From Brevibacillus fulvus (GTDB taxonomy: Bacteria > Bacillota > Bacilli > Brevibacillales > Brevibacillaceae), in NCBI RefSeq assembly GCF_016908525.1, contig NZ_JAFBEB010000007.1:62001-126000 (forward strand): 64,000 nt of DNA, in the 5' to 3' direction. Position numbers and translations under genes: made by a program. Below, one piece after another: positions 26,812-37,711 of the stretch (the first letter of the stretch is position 1; the number at the start of each line of letters is the position of its first letter). The notes beneath the pieces were generated by a model. The model made no database searches. It was given only the letters and a program-made list of their open reading frames with translations, and was not told where the DNA came from.

Positions 26812-26840
26812 AATGTATCCTCCCTTTTATTATTTGTCAA
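26812..26840 (-). promoter_or_regulatory. tcyABC promoter
   Basis: On the minus strand: TTGACA, exactly 17 bp, TACATT. The leader is only about 35 bases, leaving no room for an S-box or T-box. Confidence 0.8.
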
Positions 26841-26859
26841 CAGGATAAAAAACTTCCCC

Positions 26860-26888
26860 TTCTCAAAACTGCAGGGGTCTGGTATTAT
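26860..26888 (+). promoter_or_regulatory. Promoter of the preQ1-riboswitch transcript
   Basis: TTCTCA, 17 bp, TATTAT with an upstream TGG (extended -10). Start predicted near 26895, just before the aptamer. It is divergent from and partly adjacent to the tcyA promoter. Confidence 0.55.
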
Positions 26889-26906
26889 TATCTGGTCAAT
26901 TTGATA

Positions 26907-26949
26907 CGAGAGTTCGAGAACCCCGCCTCTCGATAAACAAAACTAGGGG
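26907..26949 (+). ncRNA. PreQ1-I riboswitch aptamer
   Basis: P1 is CGAGAG (26907-26912) / CTCTCG (26927-26932) with a loop containing TTCGAGAACCCC. It is followed by the A-rich strand ATAAACAAAACTAGGGG that makes the H-type pseudoknot of class I preQ1 aptamers. The downstream genes are a queuosine-precursor transporter and queF, as expected for this riboswitch. Confidence 0.85.
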
Positions 26950-27011
26950 AGAGGAACGATCATTGTTTGATTGCGTATGCCACTCTCCGCTTGTTGAAGA
27001 GTGGTTTTTTT
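26948..27011 (+). terminator. preQ1 riboswitch expression platform (terminator/antiterminator)
   Basis: The terminator pairs CCACTCT (26980-26986) with AGAGTGG (26998-27004), followed by seven T's. GGAGAG (26948-26953), next to the pseudoknot strand, can instead pair with CTCTCC (26983-26988) as antiterminator. Ligand binding would sequester the former and allow termination. Confidence 0.75.
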
Positions 27012-27048
27012 ATTGCGTATCAAGCCATGCAGAAAGCGAGGAAAAAGC

Positions 27049-27696
27049 GTGAGTGAACAAAACAAGTGGCAAGAGAATCGCTTCCTCTATTTAACGACTT
27101 TATTTGTGACGTTGCTGGTCGTCGCCAATATCGTCTCGGCCAAGGTGATCGACCTGTGGGGGATGCTTCTGCCCGCGGCGGTGATCGGTTATCCGTTTAC
27201 TTATTTATTGACAGATGCCATCAGTGAATTGTATGGAGAAAAACGGGCAAAACAGGTCGTTTACGCCGGATTTTGTGCCAATCTCCTGATGCTTTTGTTT
27301 GTTCAGGCGACCATTCACCTGCCGGCTGCCGCCGTTTGGCCCAATCAGGAAGCTTACGAAACGATTATGTCGTCTTCGTTGCGAACAGTTATTGCCAGTT
27401 TGCTTTCTTATTTTGTTGCCCAAATGGTCGATGTCAAATTGTTTCACGCCATCAAGAAGCGAACGGGTGAAGGCAAGTTTTGGCTGAGAAAAAACGTGTC
27501 GACTTTGATCAGTCAGCTTCTCGATACCGCCATCTTTATTGTTGTTGCATTTGCGGCAACCATGCCGACTTCGGCGCTGTTGCAGATGATTTTGTTCCAA
27601 TACTTGGTGAAAACCGCGATCGCCATGATTGATACACCGCTTTCTTACATGTTGGTGAAGCGGATGAAACAAACAGCGGCCACGCCGCAAGCCTGA
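27049..27696 (+). CDS. Queuosine precursor transporter (YhhQ family)
   Basis: The 215-residue membrane protein of the YhhQ/vitamin-precursor ECF-like family has FLYLTTLFVTLLVVANIVSAK, AVIGYPFTYLLTDAISELYGEKRAKQVVYAGF and DTPLSYMLVKR. E. coli YhhQ imports preQ0/preQ1. GTG 27049 follows GAGG by seven bases. It lies behind the preQ1 riboswitch and 25 bases ahead of queF, which strongly supports 7-deazaguanine import. Confidence 0.88.
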   Translation: MSEQNKWQENRFLYLTTLFVTLLVVANIVSAKVIDLWGMLLPAAVIGYPFTYLLTDAISELYGEKRAKQVVYAGFCANLLMLLFVQATIHLPAAAVWPNQEAYETIMSSSLRTVIASLLSYFVAQMVDVKLFHAIKKRTGEGKFWLRKNVSTLISQLLDTAIFIVVAFAATMPTSALLQMILFQYLVKTAIAMIDTPLSYMLVKRMKQTAATPQA

Positions 27697-27721
27697 CCCA
27701 ATCGATGAAAGGATGAGAACA

Positions 27722-28144
27722 ATGGCAAAAGTTGAACACAATCACGACAAATATCACGGCATTCGCTTTGATATTCAGGACGAATCGGCCATTATGGTCG
27801 ATATTTTGGAAACGATCCCTTACGAGTATGCAGGAAAACGGACGGAGATCATGATGCCGACAAATGAATTTACCTCTGTTTGTCCGTGGTCCGGTTTGCC
27901 GGATTTCGCTGATTTAAAAATTTATTTGATTCCGAACGAAAAGCTGATCGAAATGAAATCGCTCAAGTACTATCTGACCTCCTATCGCAATGTCGGCATT
28001 TATCAGGAACATGCGACCAACCGCATTCTCAATGATCTGGTCGCCTGCTGCGATCCGTTATATATGCGAATCGAAGCGACTTGGAACGCGCGGGGTGGCC
28101 TGGGTACAGAAGTGGTAGTTGAGTATACCCGCGAACAAGCGTAA
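27722..28144 (+). CDS. queF: preQ0 reductase (NADPH-dependent 7-cyano-7-deazaguanine reductase)
   Basis: This 140-residue single-domain QueF reduces preQ0 to preQ1 with NADPH in queuosine synthesis. The catalytic Cys54 (TSVCPWSGLPDF) and Asp61 match the known Cys55/Asp62 of the Bacillus enzyme, followed by the QueF motif EMKSLKYYL near 77. ATG 27722 has AAAGGATGAG upstream. queC, queD and queE are not in the window, so preQ0 must come from elsewhere in the genome or from uptake. Confidence 0.92.
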   Translation: MAKVEHNHDKYHGIRFDIQDESAIMVDILETIPYEYAGKRTEIMMPTNEFTSVCPWSGLPDFADLKIYLIPNEKLIEMKSLKYYLTSYRNVGIYQEHATNRILNDLVACCDPLYMRIEATWNARGGLGTEVVVEYTREQA

Positions 28145-28173
28145 AATAAAGCATAAGTTTGGCAATACCGCCG

Positions 28174-28220
28174 AGAACCCGCTGGGTGCAGCGAAAGCTA
28201 CCAACCAGGCGGGTTTTCTT
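28174..28220 (+). terminator. Terminator after queF
   Basis: AACCCGC-TGG / CCA-GCGGGTT stem with a bulge, then TTTTCTT. Confidence 0.7.
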
Positions 28221-28269
28221 CCTTATCGTAATAAAAACTTCCCAACAGGCGGGAAAGGGGTTAAACAAG

Positions 28270-28668
28270 ATGAACGATTGGCGAATGTATACCGATGCCA
28301 CGGGGACGGAGACAAATCATACGGCATGGCATGAGGTTCTCAAAGAGATCGCCCAGCTCAATGGCACGACGCATACATTGGTTCACGCCGCTTTTGGCGA
28401 CCATGTTGATCTGGTGGTGGCGGGCGGAAACAATGGCAAGGTACTGCTGCAATGGAAAGAGTATGAACCGATGCTGCAGCATTTCATTTTGGCCAGAGGG
28501 GAAGCCAACGGATTGATGAATACGTTAACGATCGAAGGAAACGAAACGCCGTTTCCGGCGGAATGGTGCCTTGCTTTGGATGCGGTCATTCCGGTTTGCG
28601 GCGATTTGCTGCGTTCATTGGAAATGAAGTCATACGAAGGATTGCAATGGATTGAAATCACGGAATAA
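28270..28668 (+). CDS. Hypothetical protein, possibly Imm1-like
   Basis: The 132-residue soluble acidic protein has WHEVLKEIAQLNGTTHTLVH near residue 18, then DLVVAGGNNGKVLLQW. The spacing of a Trp helix, a short beta strand and a GGxxGxxxV strand recalls Imm1-type immunity proteins, but the match is from memory and weak. No toxin gene is nearby. ATG 28270 follows AAAGGGG. It has its own terminator. Confidence 0.5.
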   Translation: MNDWRMYTDATGTETNHTAWHEVLKEIAQLNGTTHTLVHAAFGDHVDLVVAGGNNGKVLLQWKEYEPMLQHFILARGEANGLMNTLTIEGNETPFPAEWCLALDAVIPVCGDLLRSLEMKSYEGLQWIEITE

Positions 28669-28685
28669 AAAAGGTAGGGATTGCG

Positions 28686-28728
28686 GAGCGGGAATCGATC
28701 AGGCTTGTCTGTCGATGCTCGCTTTTTT
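28686..28728 (+). terminator. Intrinsic terminator
   Basis: GAGC...ATCGA-T-CAG / CTG-TCGAT-GCTC stem with bulges and a six-T run. Confidence 0.7.
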
Positions 28729-28797
28729 GGTCTTGCGGATAGCAAATTGTAAAAGTTCCAAGATTTTTCTGTATATTTTTTTATTTCCACTTTATAA

Positions 28798-28826
28798 TTG
28801 AAACAAATGGTCGTAAAAAGTAATAT
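28798..28826 (+). promoter_or_regulatory. Promoter of the second chemoreceptor gene
   Basis: TTGAAA, 17 bp, TAATAT: a sigma-A type promoter, not sigma-D, about 55 bases before the start. Confidence 0.6.
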
Positions 28827-28883
28827 ATATGTAAAATTCTACCGTTTTTGCTAATCTGTTAACGTTGAAAGGCAGTGACCGAA

Positions 28884-30578
28884 ATGAAACTAACCAACCT
28901 GATTCGCATCATGAGCGGTATCGTCATCATTCTATCCATCATCAGTATTACTTCTTTATTTATGCTTCGCTTTAGTTTTGAACAGCAGCGCAATACGATC
29001 AGCAATCAGACAGAAATGAAGAACCTGGCCCTTCAACTGACTCAATCCATTCAATACATGGTTGACGAAGCGCGAAAATACAGTATATTCGGGGAAACGG
29101 AACATTATGACAACTTCGTCCGCGAGCTGAACGAAACGAAGACACGCGAAAAAGTTCTCGAGCAGTTTACGCAGATGCATGCCCCGGAGGCCGAACTGGC
29201 TTTGATCAAAGAGACGATCGAACTGTCCGACGGTTTGGTGCAGGATAGCGAGGAAGCGTTCGCGGCGGTAAAGGAGAGCAACTTTGACAAGGCACAGCTG
29301 TTGCTGTTTGGCAGCAGTTATGAAGGAAAACTGGAAACGGTCATGCAACCCGCCGAACAGTTTCAGGACACACTGAATCAACGCGTGCAGCGGGAAGTCG
29401 ATGCAGCCGTGCAAAGATTCGAGTTGGTCGAAACCATTGGCCAAGTGATCAATATTTTGCTGATTATCGCGACATTGATCACGTTCTATTTCATTTACCG
29501 CAAAGTAGTCAAACCGCTGGATCAGGTGACACAGGTAGCGAACCGGGTTGCCGAGGGAGATCTGCGTGTGGACAAGCTGCCGGTTACCTCCAAAAACGAG
29601 TTTGGCATTTTGGCCATGTCGATCAACCGAATGGTGGACAATTTGCGGGAACTGATTCGAAACGTCGATTTGTCGACACAGCAAGTAGCAGCTTCTTCGC
29701 ACCAGCTGTCCGCCAGCATTGAGCAAACGGTGCAAACGACCAATCAAATCGCCGAAACGGCCCATGAATTGGCCAGCGGCGCGGAAATGCAAGCGGAAGG
29801 AGCCAAAGCCGGGGCAATCTCGATTCGCGACTTAAGTGGCGGCATCCAGCATGTGACGGAAAGTTCCACGATTGTCTCGCAGGCTTCCGAACAGACGGAA
29901 AAAGAAGCGGAACGCGGAAGCGAATCGATTCAACGGGCCGTGAAGCAAATCGAGTCGATTCACGATACGGTGCAAGACATGGAAAAACTGGTGAAAGGCC
30001 TGGGAGAACGATCGGCGCAAATTGGCAACATCGTCGAAGTAATCAACTCGATTGCCGCTCAGACCAACTTATTGGCGCTGAATGCAGCGATTGAAGCGGC
30101 GCGTGCCGGTGAACACGGCCGCGGTTTTTCGGTGGTCGCCGACGAAGTACGCAAACTTGCGGAACAGTCGCAGGAATCGGCTGGCCAGATCGCGGCCTTG
30201 ATCGAATCGATTCAGGAGGAAACTGCCAAGGTATCGCAAACGATGGAAGTGGGCACACATCAGGTAGGGGAAGGAATCGATGTGATGCGGGAAGCAGGGG
30301 TTGCTTTTTCCGGCATCTTGCAGGCAGCCCGGCAAGTATCCGCGCAAATCCAGCAATTGGCGGCCGCCGCTCAGCAAATGTCTTCCGGTTCGGAACAGGT
30401 GGCGGTTTCTGTCGACTCCATGACGGAGATCGCTTCGCAAGCTTCCGTGAAAGCCAACCAGGTGGCTGCGGCGACAGACGAACAGCTTGAAACGATTAAA
30501 GATATTGCCGCAACGGCCGATTCGCTTAGTCAGATGGCGCAAGAACTGAGCGAGCTGTTCCGGAAATTTAAACTGTAA
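28884..30578 (+). CDS. Methyl-accepting chemotaxis protein with helical-bundle sensor
   Basis: The 564-residue chemoreceptor has TM1 at about residues 9-29 and a mostly helical extracellular domain of about 150 residues, consistent with a four-helix bundle and unlike the Cache sensor at 9959. TM2 is near 182-204, HAMP follows, and the cytoplasmic signalling coil has its [21 protein letters not shown] tip near 390. ATG 28884 is preferred over GTG 28875, which lies too close to AAAGG. Confidence 0.9.
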   Translation: MKLTNLIRIMSGIVIILSIISITSLFMLRFSFEQQRNTISNQTEMKNLALQLTQSIQYMVDEARKYSIFGETEHYDNFVRELNETKTREKVLEQFTQMHAPEAELALIKETIELSDGLVQDSEEAFAAVKESNFDKAQLLLFGSSYEGKLETVMQPAEQFQDTLNQRVQREVDAAVQRFELVETIGQVINILLIIATLITFYFIYRKVVKPLDQVTQVANRVAEGDLRVDKLPVTSKNEFGILAMSINRMVDNLRELIRNVDLSTQQVAASSHQLSASIEQTVQTTNQIAETAHELASGAEMQAEGAKAGAISIRDLSGGIQHVTESSTIVSQASEQTEKEAERGSESIQRAVKQIESIHDTVQDMEKLVKGLGERSAQIGNIVEVINSIAAQTNLLALNAAIEAARAGEHGRGFSVVADEVRKLAEQSQESAGQIAALIESIQEETAKVSQTMEVGTHQVGEGIDVMREAGVAFSGILQAARQVSAQIQQLAAAAQQMSSGSEQVAVSVDSMTEIASQASVKANQVAAATDEQLETIKDIAATADSLSQMAQELSELFRKFKL

Positions 30579-30670
30579 CGCCGGTCTGCAGTTTTGATGA
30601 AACAAAAACGATGGCATCCCAGTCCAACATGGTAAGGATGGAAACACAAGCGGAAGGGAGCTTTGTCAAC

Positions 30671-31432
30671 ATGAAACTTGCAAAGTGGTTAAGCATCGTA
30701 GCCGGACTGCAGCTTCTGGCCGTGTATCCTGCCCATGGGGATGCCGCAGGAACCGCCATTAAAATGAATGGACAAATCAAGGAATTGCAGGAGGAGCAGC
30801 TGCTGCTGAACGGCCGCACCTTGTTGGCGGCGGAGGATGTGGCTGCTCTCATGCAAGGGCGGATCAAGAACGGGCCGAACGGACAGGTCTCCTTGGTGGT
30901 GGCCAACCAAACGATTACGTTCAAACCGGGACTCAATCAATTTTCAACAGGGGAAAAATGGACTTCGGTCGATCAGGGAGCGGTTCGTCGGGAGGCAACG
31001 GTCTACCTGCCATTGCGGGTTGTGATGGAAGAAACGGAGCATACGGTCAGCTGGAATCCGCAATCGCAACTGATTGAAATCGCCGAAAAGAAAGGTGTCG
31101 ATTCGTTCATGCTAAAGCAGCCCGAGCAGTTGACAGACGAGGAGCGAACGTTTGCGGAAGGCGTGAAAAAAGAGCAAGGGATTTATCACCAAGGAAATTT
31201 CTATGTGATTGCCCGCGGACAATCGCCCAATCCGGGATATGGCCTGCGGTTTGCCAAAGCGGAGGAAAAAGGGGAGCAGTTGTTGGTTTATGTACAGCTG
31301 ACGAAACCGGAACCGGGCAAAATGTACCCGCAGATGATCGTTTATCCGTATTTGGCGGCAAACATTGAACTGTCCCGCTATAAGACGGTGACGTTTCTTG
31401 ATGCCGACACGGGGAAACCGCTCTTTTCCTAG
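30671..31432 (+). CDS. Exported protein with copper-amine-oxidase-like and PrcB-like domains
   Basis: The 253-residue secreted protein has a signal peptide in the first 25 residues (LAKWLSIVAGLQLLAVYPAHG). A copper amine oxidase N-terminal-like domain follows (LLLNGRTLLAAEDVAALM; VYLPLRVVMEETEHTVSWNPQSQLIEI). A C-terminal domain has YVIARGQSPNPGYGLRFAKAEEKGEQLLVYV, typical of the PrcB/protease-complex C-terminal domain. It is probably cell-wall associated. There is no amine oxidase catalytic core. GGAAGGGAG precedes ATG 30671. Confidence 0.75.
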   Translation: MKLAKWLSIVAGLQLLAVYPAHGDAAGTAIKMNGQIKELQEEQLLLNGRTLLAAEDVAALMQGRIKNGPNGQVSLVVANQTITFKPGLNQFSTGEKWTSVDQGAVRREATVYLPLRVVMEETEHTVSWNPQSQLIEIAEKKGVDSFMLKQPEQLTDEERTFAEGVKKEQGIYHQGNFYVIARGQSPNPGYGLRFAKAEEKGEQLLVYVQLTKPEPGKMYPQMIVYPYLAANIELSRYKTVTFLDADTGKPLFS

Positions 31433-31442
31433 CCAATGATTT

Positions 31443-31470
31443 GCCACGGGTGTCCGCCTGTGGCTTTTTT
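31443..31470 (+). terminator. Intrinsic terminator
   Basis: GCCAC / GTGGC arms around a GC-rich loop, followed by six T's. Confidence 0.75.
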
Positions 31471-31499
31471 GCATGAGGAGGGCAGATTCATGCTATAAT
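31469..31499 (+). promoter_or_regulatory. Promoter for the 31.5 kb gene pair
   Basis: TGCTATAAT is a consensus extended -10. TTGCAT lies 19 bp upstream. Confidence 0.6.
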
Positions 31500-31563
31500 G
31501 GGGAATCTTGAGGTAAAATATGGGCAAGCTGGTGAACGATTTGCCCAAGAAGAGGTGTTTGTT

Positions 31564-31962
31564 TTGGCGAAAAATTTTCTTTATTACCTTGCCTGGGAAG
31601 AAGATGACTGGCTGGACGAAATTCTCGACCGCTTTCCGGAAATAAATGCGCTGGTGCCAACGAGCAAAACATTTCAGTTGCTGCAAGAACAGCAACGTTC
31701 CGATGAGGTGAAACGGGCGGTAATCGTGCTGAATGCCGCCCACCAACAGGAAAAATGCCGAGAGTTTTTGCAACGGCTGCAAGCGGACCCGGTTTTGTCC
31801 ACGTATCCGCTATATATCGTCGGATTGCGGGAAACAGAGGAACAAGAATGGCAACAAGCCTTTCCCCAGGCGAAGATCATCGTGATCACCGGGTTTGCCG
31901 TAGAGTTTAACTACGAGCAGGTTTTGGATCAGATGGAAGCGGATTTGGGGGGAGACGCTTGA
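31564..31962 (+). CDS. Conserved hypothetical, receiver-like fold
   Basis: The 132-residue acidic cytoplasmic protein has alternating strands and helices (RAVIVLNAAHQQEKCREFL; YPLYIVGLRE; AKIIVITGFAVEFN) that suggest a degenerate receiver or flavodoxin-like fold without a phospho-acceptor pocket. TTG 31564 follows AGAGGTG by six bases. The ATG at 31498 overlaps the promoter's -10 and cannot be the start if that promoter is used. The stop overlaps the next gene's start by four bases. Confidence 0.6.
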   Translation: MAKNFLYYLAWEEDDWLDEILDRFPEINALVPTSKTFQLLQEQQRSDEVKRAVIVLNAAHQQEKCREFLQRLQADPVLSTYPLYIVGLRETEEQEWQQAFPQAKIIVITGFAVEFNYEQVLDQMEADLGGDA

Positions 31963-32153
31963 AACGTCCTGATGCCGAATTTAATTTGCAGCAGTTTTTG
32001 GCCCGATTCGGTATTTTTATCTATACCGGTGATCCTGAAGGAGATGCATTGCTGATCGAGGATGAGATCAAGGAATTGCGGCAAGCGGGGTTAATCGACG
32101 AGGAAGAATTTTTGCAGGCGATCGTCGCTGTTCGGAAACGGTACCGCACATAA
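31959..32153 (+). CDS. YqgQ family protein (DUF910)
   Basis: The 64-residue protein contains the family's FGIFIYTGDPEGDALLIEDEIKEL-type core and a C-terminal AIVAVRKRYR helix. In Bacillus, yqgQ is beside the glucokinase gene, which is not here. Function unknown. The TTG start overlaps the previous stop and follows GGGGGAGA, so it is translationally coupled. Confidence 0.82.
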   Translation: MKRPDAEFNLQQFLARFGIFIYTGDPEGDALLIEDEIKELRQAGLIDEEEFLQAIVAVRKRYRT

Positions 32154-32196
32154 AGACGGCTATGCTGGACAGCCGTCTGCTCGCAACATCCCGTTC

Positions 32197-32361
32197 CTAC
32201 TTTGTTTCCTGTTCATAGGTTTCGCCCTGGTCGTTAAACGGATTTTGCCGATTATACAGTTGTTTTGCGCGCAAACTAGCGGGTGGGATCATCAAATAGA
32301 CTAAGATTCCCAAGCCAGCTACGGCGCAAAGAATCCCGATGGTTAAATAAAAATAGTTCAC
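32197..32361 (-). CDS. Small single-TM membrane protein, 54 aa
   Basis: GTG 32361 follows an AGGAGGTTATC site. One N-terminal helix (YLTIGILCAVAGLGILVYLMI) precedes a charged cytoplasmic tail (SLRAKQLYNRQNPFND). No family is recognised. It is divergent from transketolase and convergent with yqgQ. A hairpin AGACGGCT / AGCCGTCT (32156-32178) sits beyond its stop. Confidence 0.6.
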   Translation of the reverse strand: MNYFYLTIGILCAVAGLGILVYLMIPPASLRAKQLYNRQNPFNDQGETYEQETK

Positions 32362-32450
32362 GATAACCTCCTGTTCCCGAAGCAAGATAGTGAAAAAATG
32401 AAGCGAAAACTGTTTCGCTGAATCGTTTACTGCCGATCTTTGCAAAACTA

Positions 32451-32459
32451 TGGTATAAT
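32451..32459 (+). promoter_or_regulatory. Extended -10 promoter of tkt
   Basis: TGGTATAAT, 37 bases before the start codon. The -35 is weak. A perfect inverted repeat AGCGAAA-ACTG-TTTCGCT lies just upstream at 32402-32419. Confidence 0.6.
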
Positions 32460-32495
32460 CACACTGCCAATAATTCGCAGGGAGGAAATGTTTGA

Positions 32496-34505
<2,010 letters not shown>

Positions 34506-34521
34506 TCATGCGTTAATTGCT

Positions 34522-34557
34522 GAAAAAGCCTATTCCTGACAGGAGTAGGCTTTTTCC
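34522..34557 (+). terminator. Terminator after tkt
   Basis: GAAAAAGCCTA / TAGGCTTTTTC stem with an inner TCCTG/CAGGA. It has T's on both sides. Confidence 0.85.
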
Positions 34558-34694
34558 TGTGCTGCGCCGCTTGTGGACAATTCGGGCATGTAAACGCGGA
34601 CAAAGAGGGAACTCAGCGATGGCGAGCAACTTTTTAAAGGGATCTGTCGTCTAATAATTATGGGGGAAGAGGATAGAAACCAGGAGGTTAAATC

Positions 34695-37238
34695 ATGGCA
34701 AAGGCCAAAAAGAAATCAGTCAAGAAAAAAATGCCGTGGCTGATGCTTATCATCCCATTTTGTGTATTTTTATTGGTAAGTGTCGTTGGTGGTTATTATG
34801 CATTGCTATATGCCGGCGGACAAATGATCGATCTGAGCAAACTGGAACAAATCAAGACAGAACCGTCGATCGTGTATGACAAAGATGGCAATCCAATCGG
34901 AAACCTATATATAAAAGAAGAACGGAAATATGTATCGTATACGGAAATTCCCAAACATGTCATAAATGCATTCGTGTCCGTAGAAGACAAGCGATTTTTT
35001 GAACATAACGGTGTCGACATTGTTCGGATTGCGGGAGCGATTTTGAAAGATATTCAGGCGGGTGCAGCTGTGGAGGGCGGCAGTACGATTACGCAGCAAT
35101 TGGCGAAAAACGTGTTCCTTTCCCAGGAAAAAACGTTCTGGCGCAAAACAAAAGAGGTAAGCATCGCCATTAGTCTGGAAAACAATTTCACCAAAGAACA
35201 GATTATGGAGATGTATCTCAACCAGGTTTATCTCGGCCACGGGATTGCCGGGGTTGGTGCTGCAGCTCAATTTTACTTTCACAAAGATGTAAAAGATTTG
35301 GATTATGCGGAAGCAGCCATGCTGGCGGCGATTCCAAAGGCGCCTTCTTATTATTCTCCGTTTAACGATCCGGACAGGGCGAAGGAACGGCGGGATACGA
35401 TTCTCAGACTGATGAATGAACAGAATTACATCACCAAGCAACAGAAGGAAGCGGCGCAAAATGAGCCGTTGCCGGTTCGGACGAAGACTGCCGATGACCC
35501 GGGTATCGATCAGAACTACCAGGCGTACATTGACTATGTCATCGACGAAGCGAAAAGTCAGTACCAGATTGATGAAGAAACATTATACAGGGGCGGTTGG
35601 CATATCTACACCGCATTTGATAAAAAGGTTCAGGATGCGATGGTAAACGCTTTTAACGATCCTGCAAACTTCCCGGCTGACGGCAAAACGAAAAAAGTCG
35701 AAGCGAGCATGGTCGTGGTTGATCCGAAAACAGGCGGACTGGCCGCGATGATGGGCGGACGCAACTATCAGCCGAAAGGGTATAACCTGGCGACAGATAT
35801 GCGTCGCCAGCCAGGTTCCACATTCAAACCGCTGGTGGTGTATGCACCGGCTCTGGAGACTGGCGAATGGTCCGCTTCCTCGAGATTGAGCAACAAACGG
35901 CAAAGTTTTAATGGATACCAGCCGCGAAATTATAATGGAAAGTACAGCGAGTCGGTTTCGATGAAAGATGCGGTCACCCAATCGTTAAACATTCCGGCCG
36001 TTTGGCTGCTGCAGCAAATCGGTATTGAAAAGGGATTGTTGTACGCAGAGAAGTTCGGGATCAAGCTTGATCCGGAAGACCGCAACCTGGCGATTGCCCT
36101 GGGCGGATTGCACAGCGGCACATCCCCTCTGCAAATGGCGCAAGCCTATACCGCTTTCGCCAATGAAGGGATTATGTCCAAAGCGCACGCGATCGTCCGT
36201 CTGGAGGACCCGGAAATCGGCTACAACGTGACAGCGGATGTCCAGCAGACCCGGGTAATCTCCGAGAGCACGGCCTGGAAGATGCATTCGATGCTGCGCA
36301 ATGTAATTGCTGACGGTACAGGGAAATCGGCGAAAATTGCCGGACGCCCATTGGCCGGAAAAACCGGATCGACCACATCGGAAGTGAGCGACAGCAGCAG
36401 TGCCAACAAAGACGTCTGGTTTGTTGGATATACGCCGGAGTATGTTGGGGCTGTCTGGATGGGCTTTGATAAAGAAGACAGCGAAAATGTCATGAAGGGT
36501 GGAAGCAGTTTCCCTGCCAAAGTGTTCGGGATTGTCATGCGGGATGGCTTGAAAGGGGTCAAATCAACAGGCTTTGCCGCCCCTGAGGAAGAGGACAGTC
36601 AGCCGGAGAAAACGGAGGAGCCGAAGGAAGAAGCACTCCAGTTGGCGGCAGATATGACCATTCTCGATAACGGAGAACTGGCCGTTGTCCTGTCCTGGAT
36701 TGGCGGCCAGGAAGGACAAAGCTACAATCTCTATCGATACGTTGACGATCCTGCGCAACGAGAGCTGGTTGCGGCCGGGATTCAGGGAGTCTCTTACCAG
36801 GACCATGTCGAAGGAGCACTGCCCTACAGATATATTTTGATCGAGATTGGCGCCGACGGGCAGGAAGGTGAAGCTTCAAACGTGGCGACGATCAATACGG
36901 CGACATTGGAAAAACTGCTGCAAGACGCCAAAGAGCACAATGATGAGAACATAGAGGACGGGCAACTTCCGGAAGACCAGCTGAATGGCGGTGACGACAC
37001 TACCGATCAGAACGGCTCATGGACCGATGAACCGTCACAGCAAGGAACAGACGGACAGACAGAAGAAGAGATGCCGGATAACAGCGGCGATCAGGGAGAC
37101 GCTTCCGATGATGCAGAGGAAGAGGAGATGCAGTCCGACGATCAGCAGGATGGGCAAGAACAGCAAGAGATCGAGCTTCCGCCGCCTCCGACTGAGGAAT
37201 CTACAGGAAAAGAGCGAAAACGAAATCGCGATTCATAA
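34695..37238 (+). CDS. Class A penicillin-binding protein (PBP1 type)
   Basis: The 847-residue bifunctional peptidoglycan synthase has a cytoplasmic Lys-rich start, one TM (about 14-38) and a glycosyltransferase domain with EDKRFFEHNGVD (catalytic Glu near 97), GGSTITQQLAKN and NQVYLGHG. The transpeptidase domain has GSTFKP near 373 (active Ser), SLN and KTGST near 555. A fibronectin-III-like module follows at about 645-740, then a very acidic disordered tail to the end. This matches Bacillus ponA-type PBP1 architecture, and the ypoC gene next door supports it. An AGGAGG site precedes the ATG. Confidence 0.92.
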   Translation: MAKAKKKSVKKKMPWLMLIIPFCVFLLVSVVGGYYALLYAGGQMIDLSKLEQIKTEPSIVYDKDGNPIGNLYIKEERKYVSYTEIPKHVINAFVSVEDKRFFEHNGVDIVRIAGAILKDIQAGAAVEGGSTITQQLAKNVFLSQEKTFWRKTKEVSIAISLENNFTKEQIMEMYLNQVYLGHGIAGVGAAAQFYFHKDVKDLDYAEAAMLAAIPKAPSYYSPFNDPDRAKERRDTILRLMNEQNYITKQQKEAAQNEPLPVRTKTADDPGIDQNYQAYIDYVIDEAKSQYQIDEETLYRGGWHIYTAFDKKVQDAMVNAFNDPANFPADGKTKKVEASMVVVDPKTGGLAAMMGGRNYQPKGYNLATDMRRQPGSTFKPLVVYAPALETGEWSASSRLSNKRQSFNGYQPRNYNGKYSESVSMKDAVTQSLNIPAVWLLQQIGIEKGLLYAEKFGIKLDPEDRNLAIALGGLHSGTSPLQMAQAYTAFANEGIMSKAHAIVRLEDPEIGYNVTADVQQTRVISESTAWKMHSMLRNVIADGTGKSAKIAGRPLAGKTGSTTSEVSDSSSANKDVWFVGYTPEYVGAVWMGFDKEDSENVMKGGSSFPAKVFGIVMRDGLKGVKSTGFAAPEEEDSQPEKTEEPKEEALQLAADMTILDNGELAVVLSWIGGQEGQSYNLYRYVDDPAQRELVAAGIQGVSYQDHVEGALPYRYILIEIGADGQEGEASNVATINTATLEKLLQDAKEHNDENIEDGQLPEDQLNGGDDTTDQNGSWTDEPSQQGTDGQTEEEMPDNSGDQGDASDDAEEEEMQSDDQQDGQEQQEIELPPPPTEESTGKERKRNRDS

Positions 37239-37352
37239 CATTTTCCATTGTTTCACTTTGCTTTAACTATTCTCATCACACGCCTTGCGTGATAAAATAG
37301 TCGATATTAACAATCTTCCTGTATTTTCTGACAACAGTAAGGAGGGGTACCC

Positions 37353-37703
37353 ATGTCTGACTTTGGGCCAAACGAGCTTCACGATTTTTTTCAGGAAAAA
37401 ATACTGCATGCCAAAGTTTCTTTTGAACGTGCCCTCGATTGCAAGCATACGGAGTTTGACGATTTGTACCCATATATGAATGAACAACCGCAATTTTTCT
37501 GGTACAAACGCTATGTTGCTTGGGCGGAGTTGCTGACGGTGGTCAGATTGGCTTCGGACCTGCATATAGACTGGACCATTCCTTTTAGCGACCGGCAGGT
37601 TGGATTCATCAACGAAAAAGTGCTGCAAGGCAAAGTATTGGACCACTGGTATTCAGAAGAAGATAACCGGCAGTCGGAAACATTGAGTCAAATGGAAGAA
37701 TAA
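37353..37703 (+). CDS. ypoC: YpoC-family protein
   Basis: The 116-residue soluble protein contains FFWYKRYVAWAELL and a C-terminal WYSEEDN. In Bacillus, ypoC lies beside ponA, as it lies beside the class A PBP here. Function unknown. AAGGAGGGG precedes the ATG. An extended -10-like TGATAAAAT sits about 55 bases upstream. A terminator follows. Confidence 0.65.
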   Translation: MSDFGPNELHDFFQEKILHAKVSFERALDCKHTEFDDLYPYMNEQPQFFWYKRYVAWAELLTVVRLASDLHIDWTIPFSDRQVGFINEKVLQGKVLDHWYSEEDNRQSETLSQMEE

Positions 37704-37711
37704 CCAGTTGG

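Noticed and set aside
26774-26840. S-box or cysteine T-box before tcyABC
   Set aside because: The promoter leaves a leader of only about 35 bases.
31498-31563. ATG 31498 as start of the 31.5 kb hypothetical gene
   Set aside because: It overlaps the TATAAT of an extended -10 promoter. TTG 31564 has a proper ribosome binding site.
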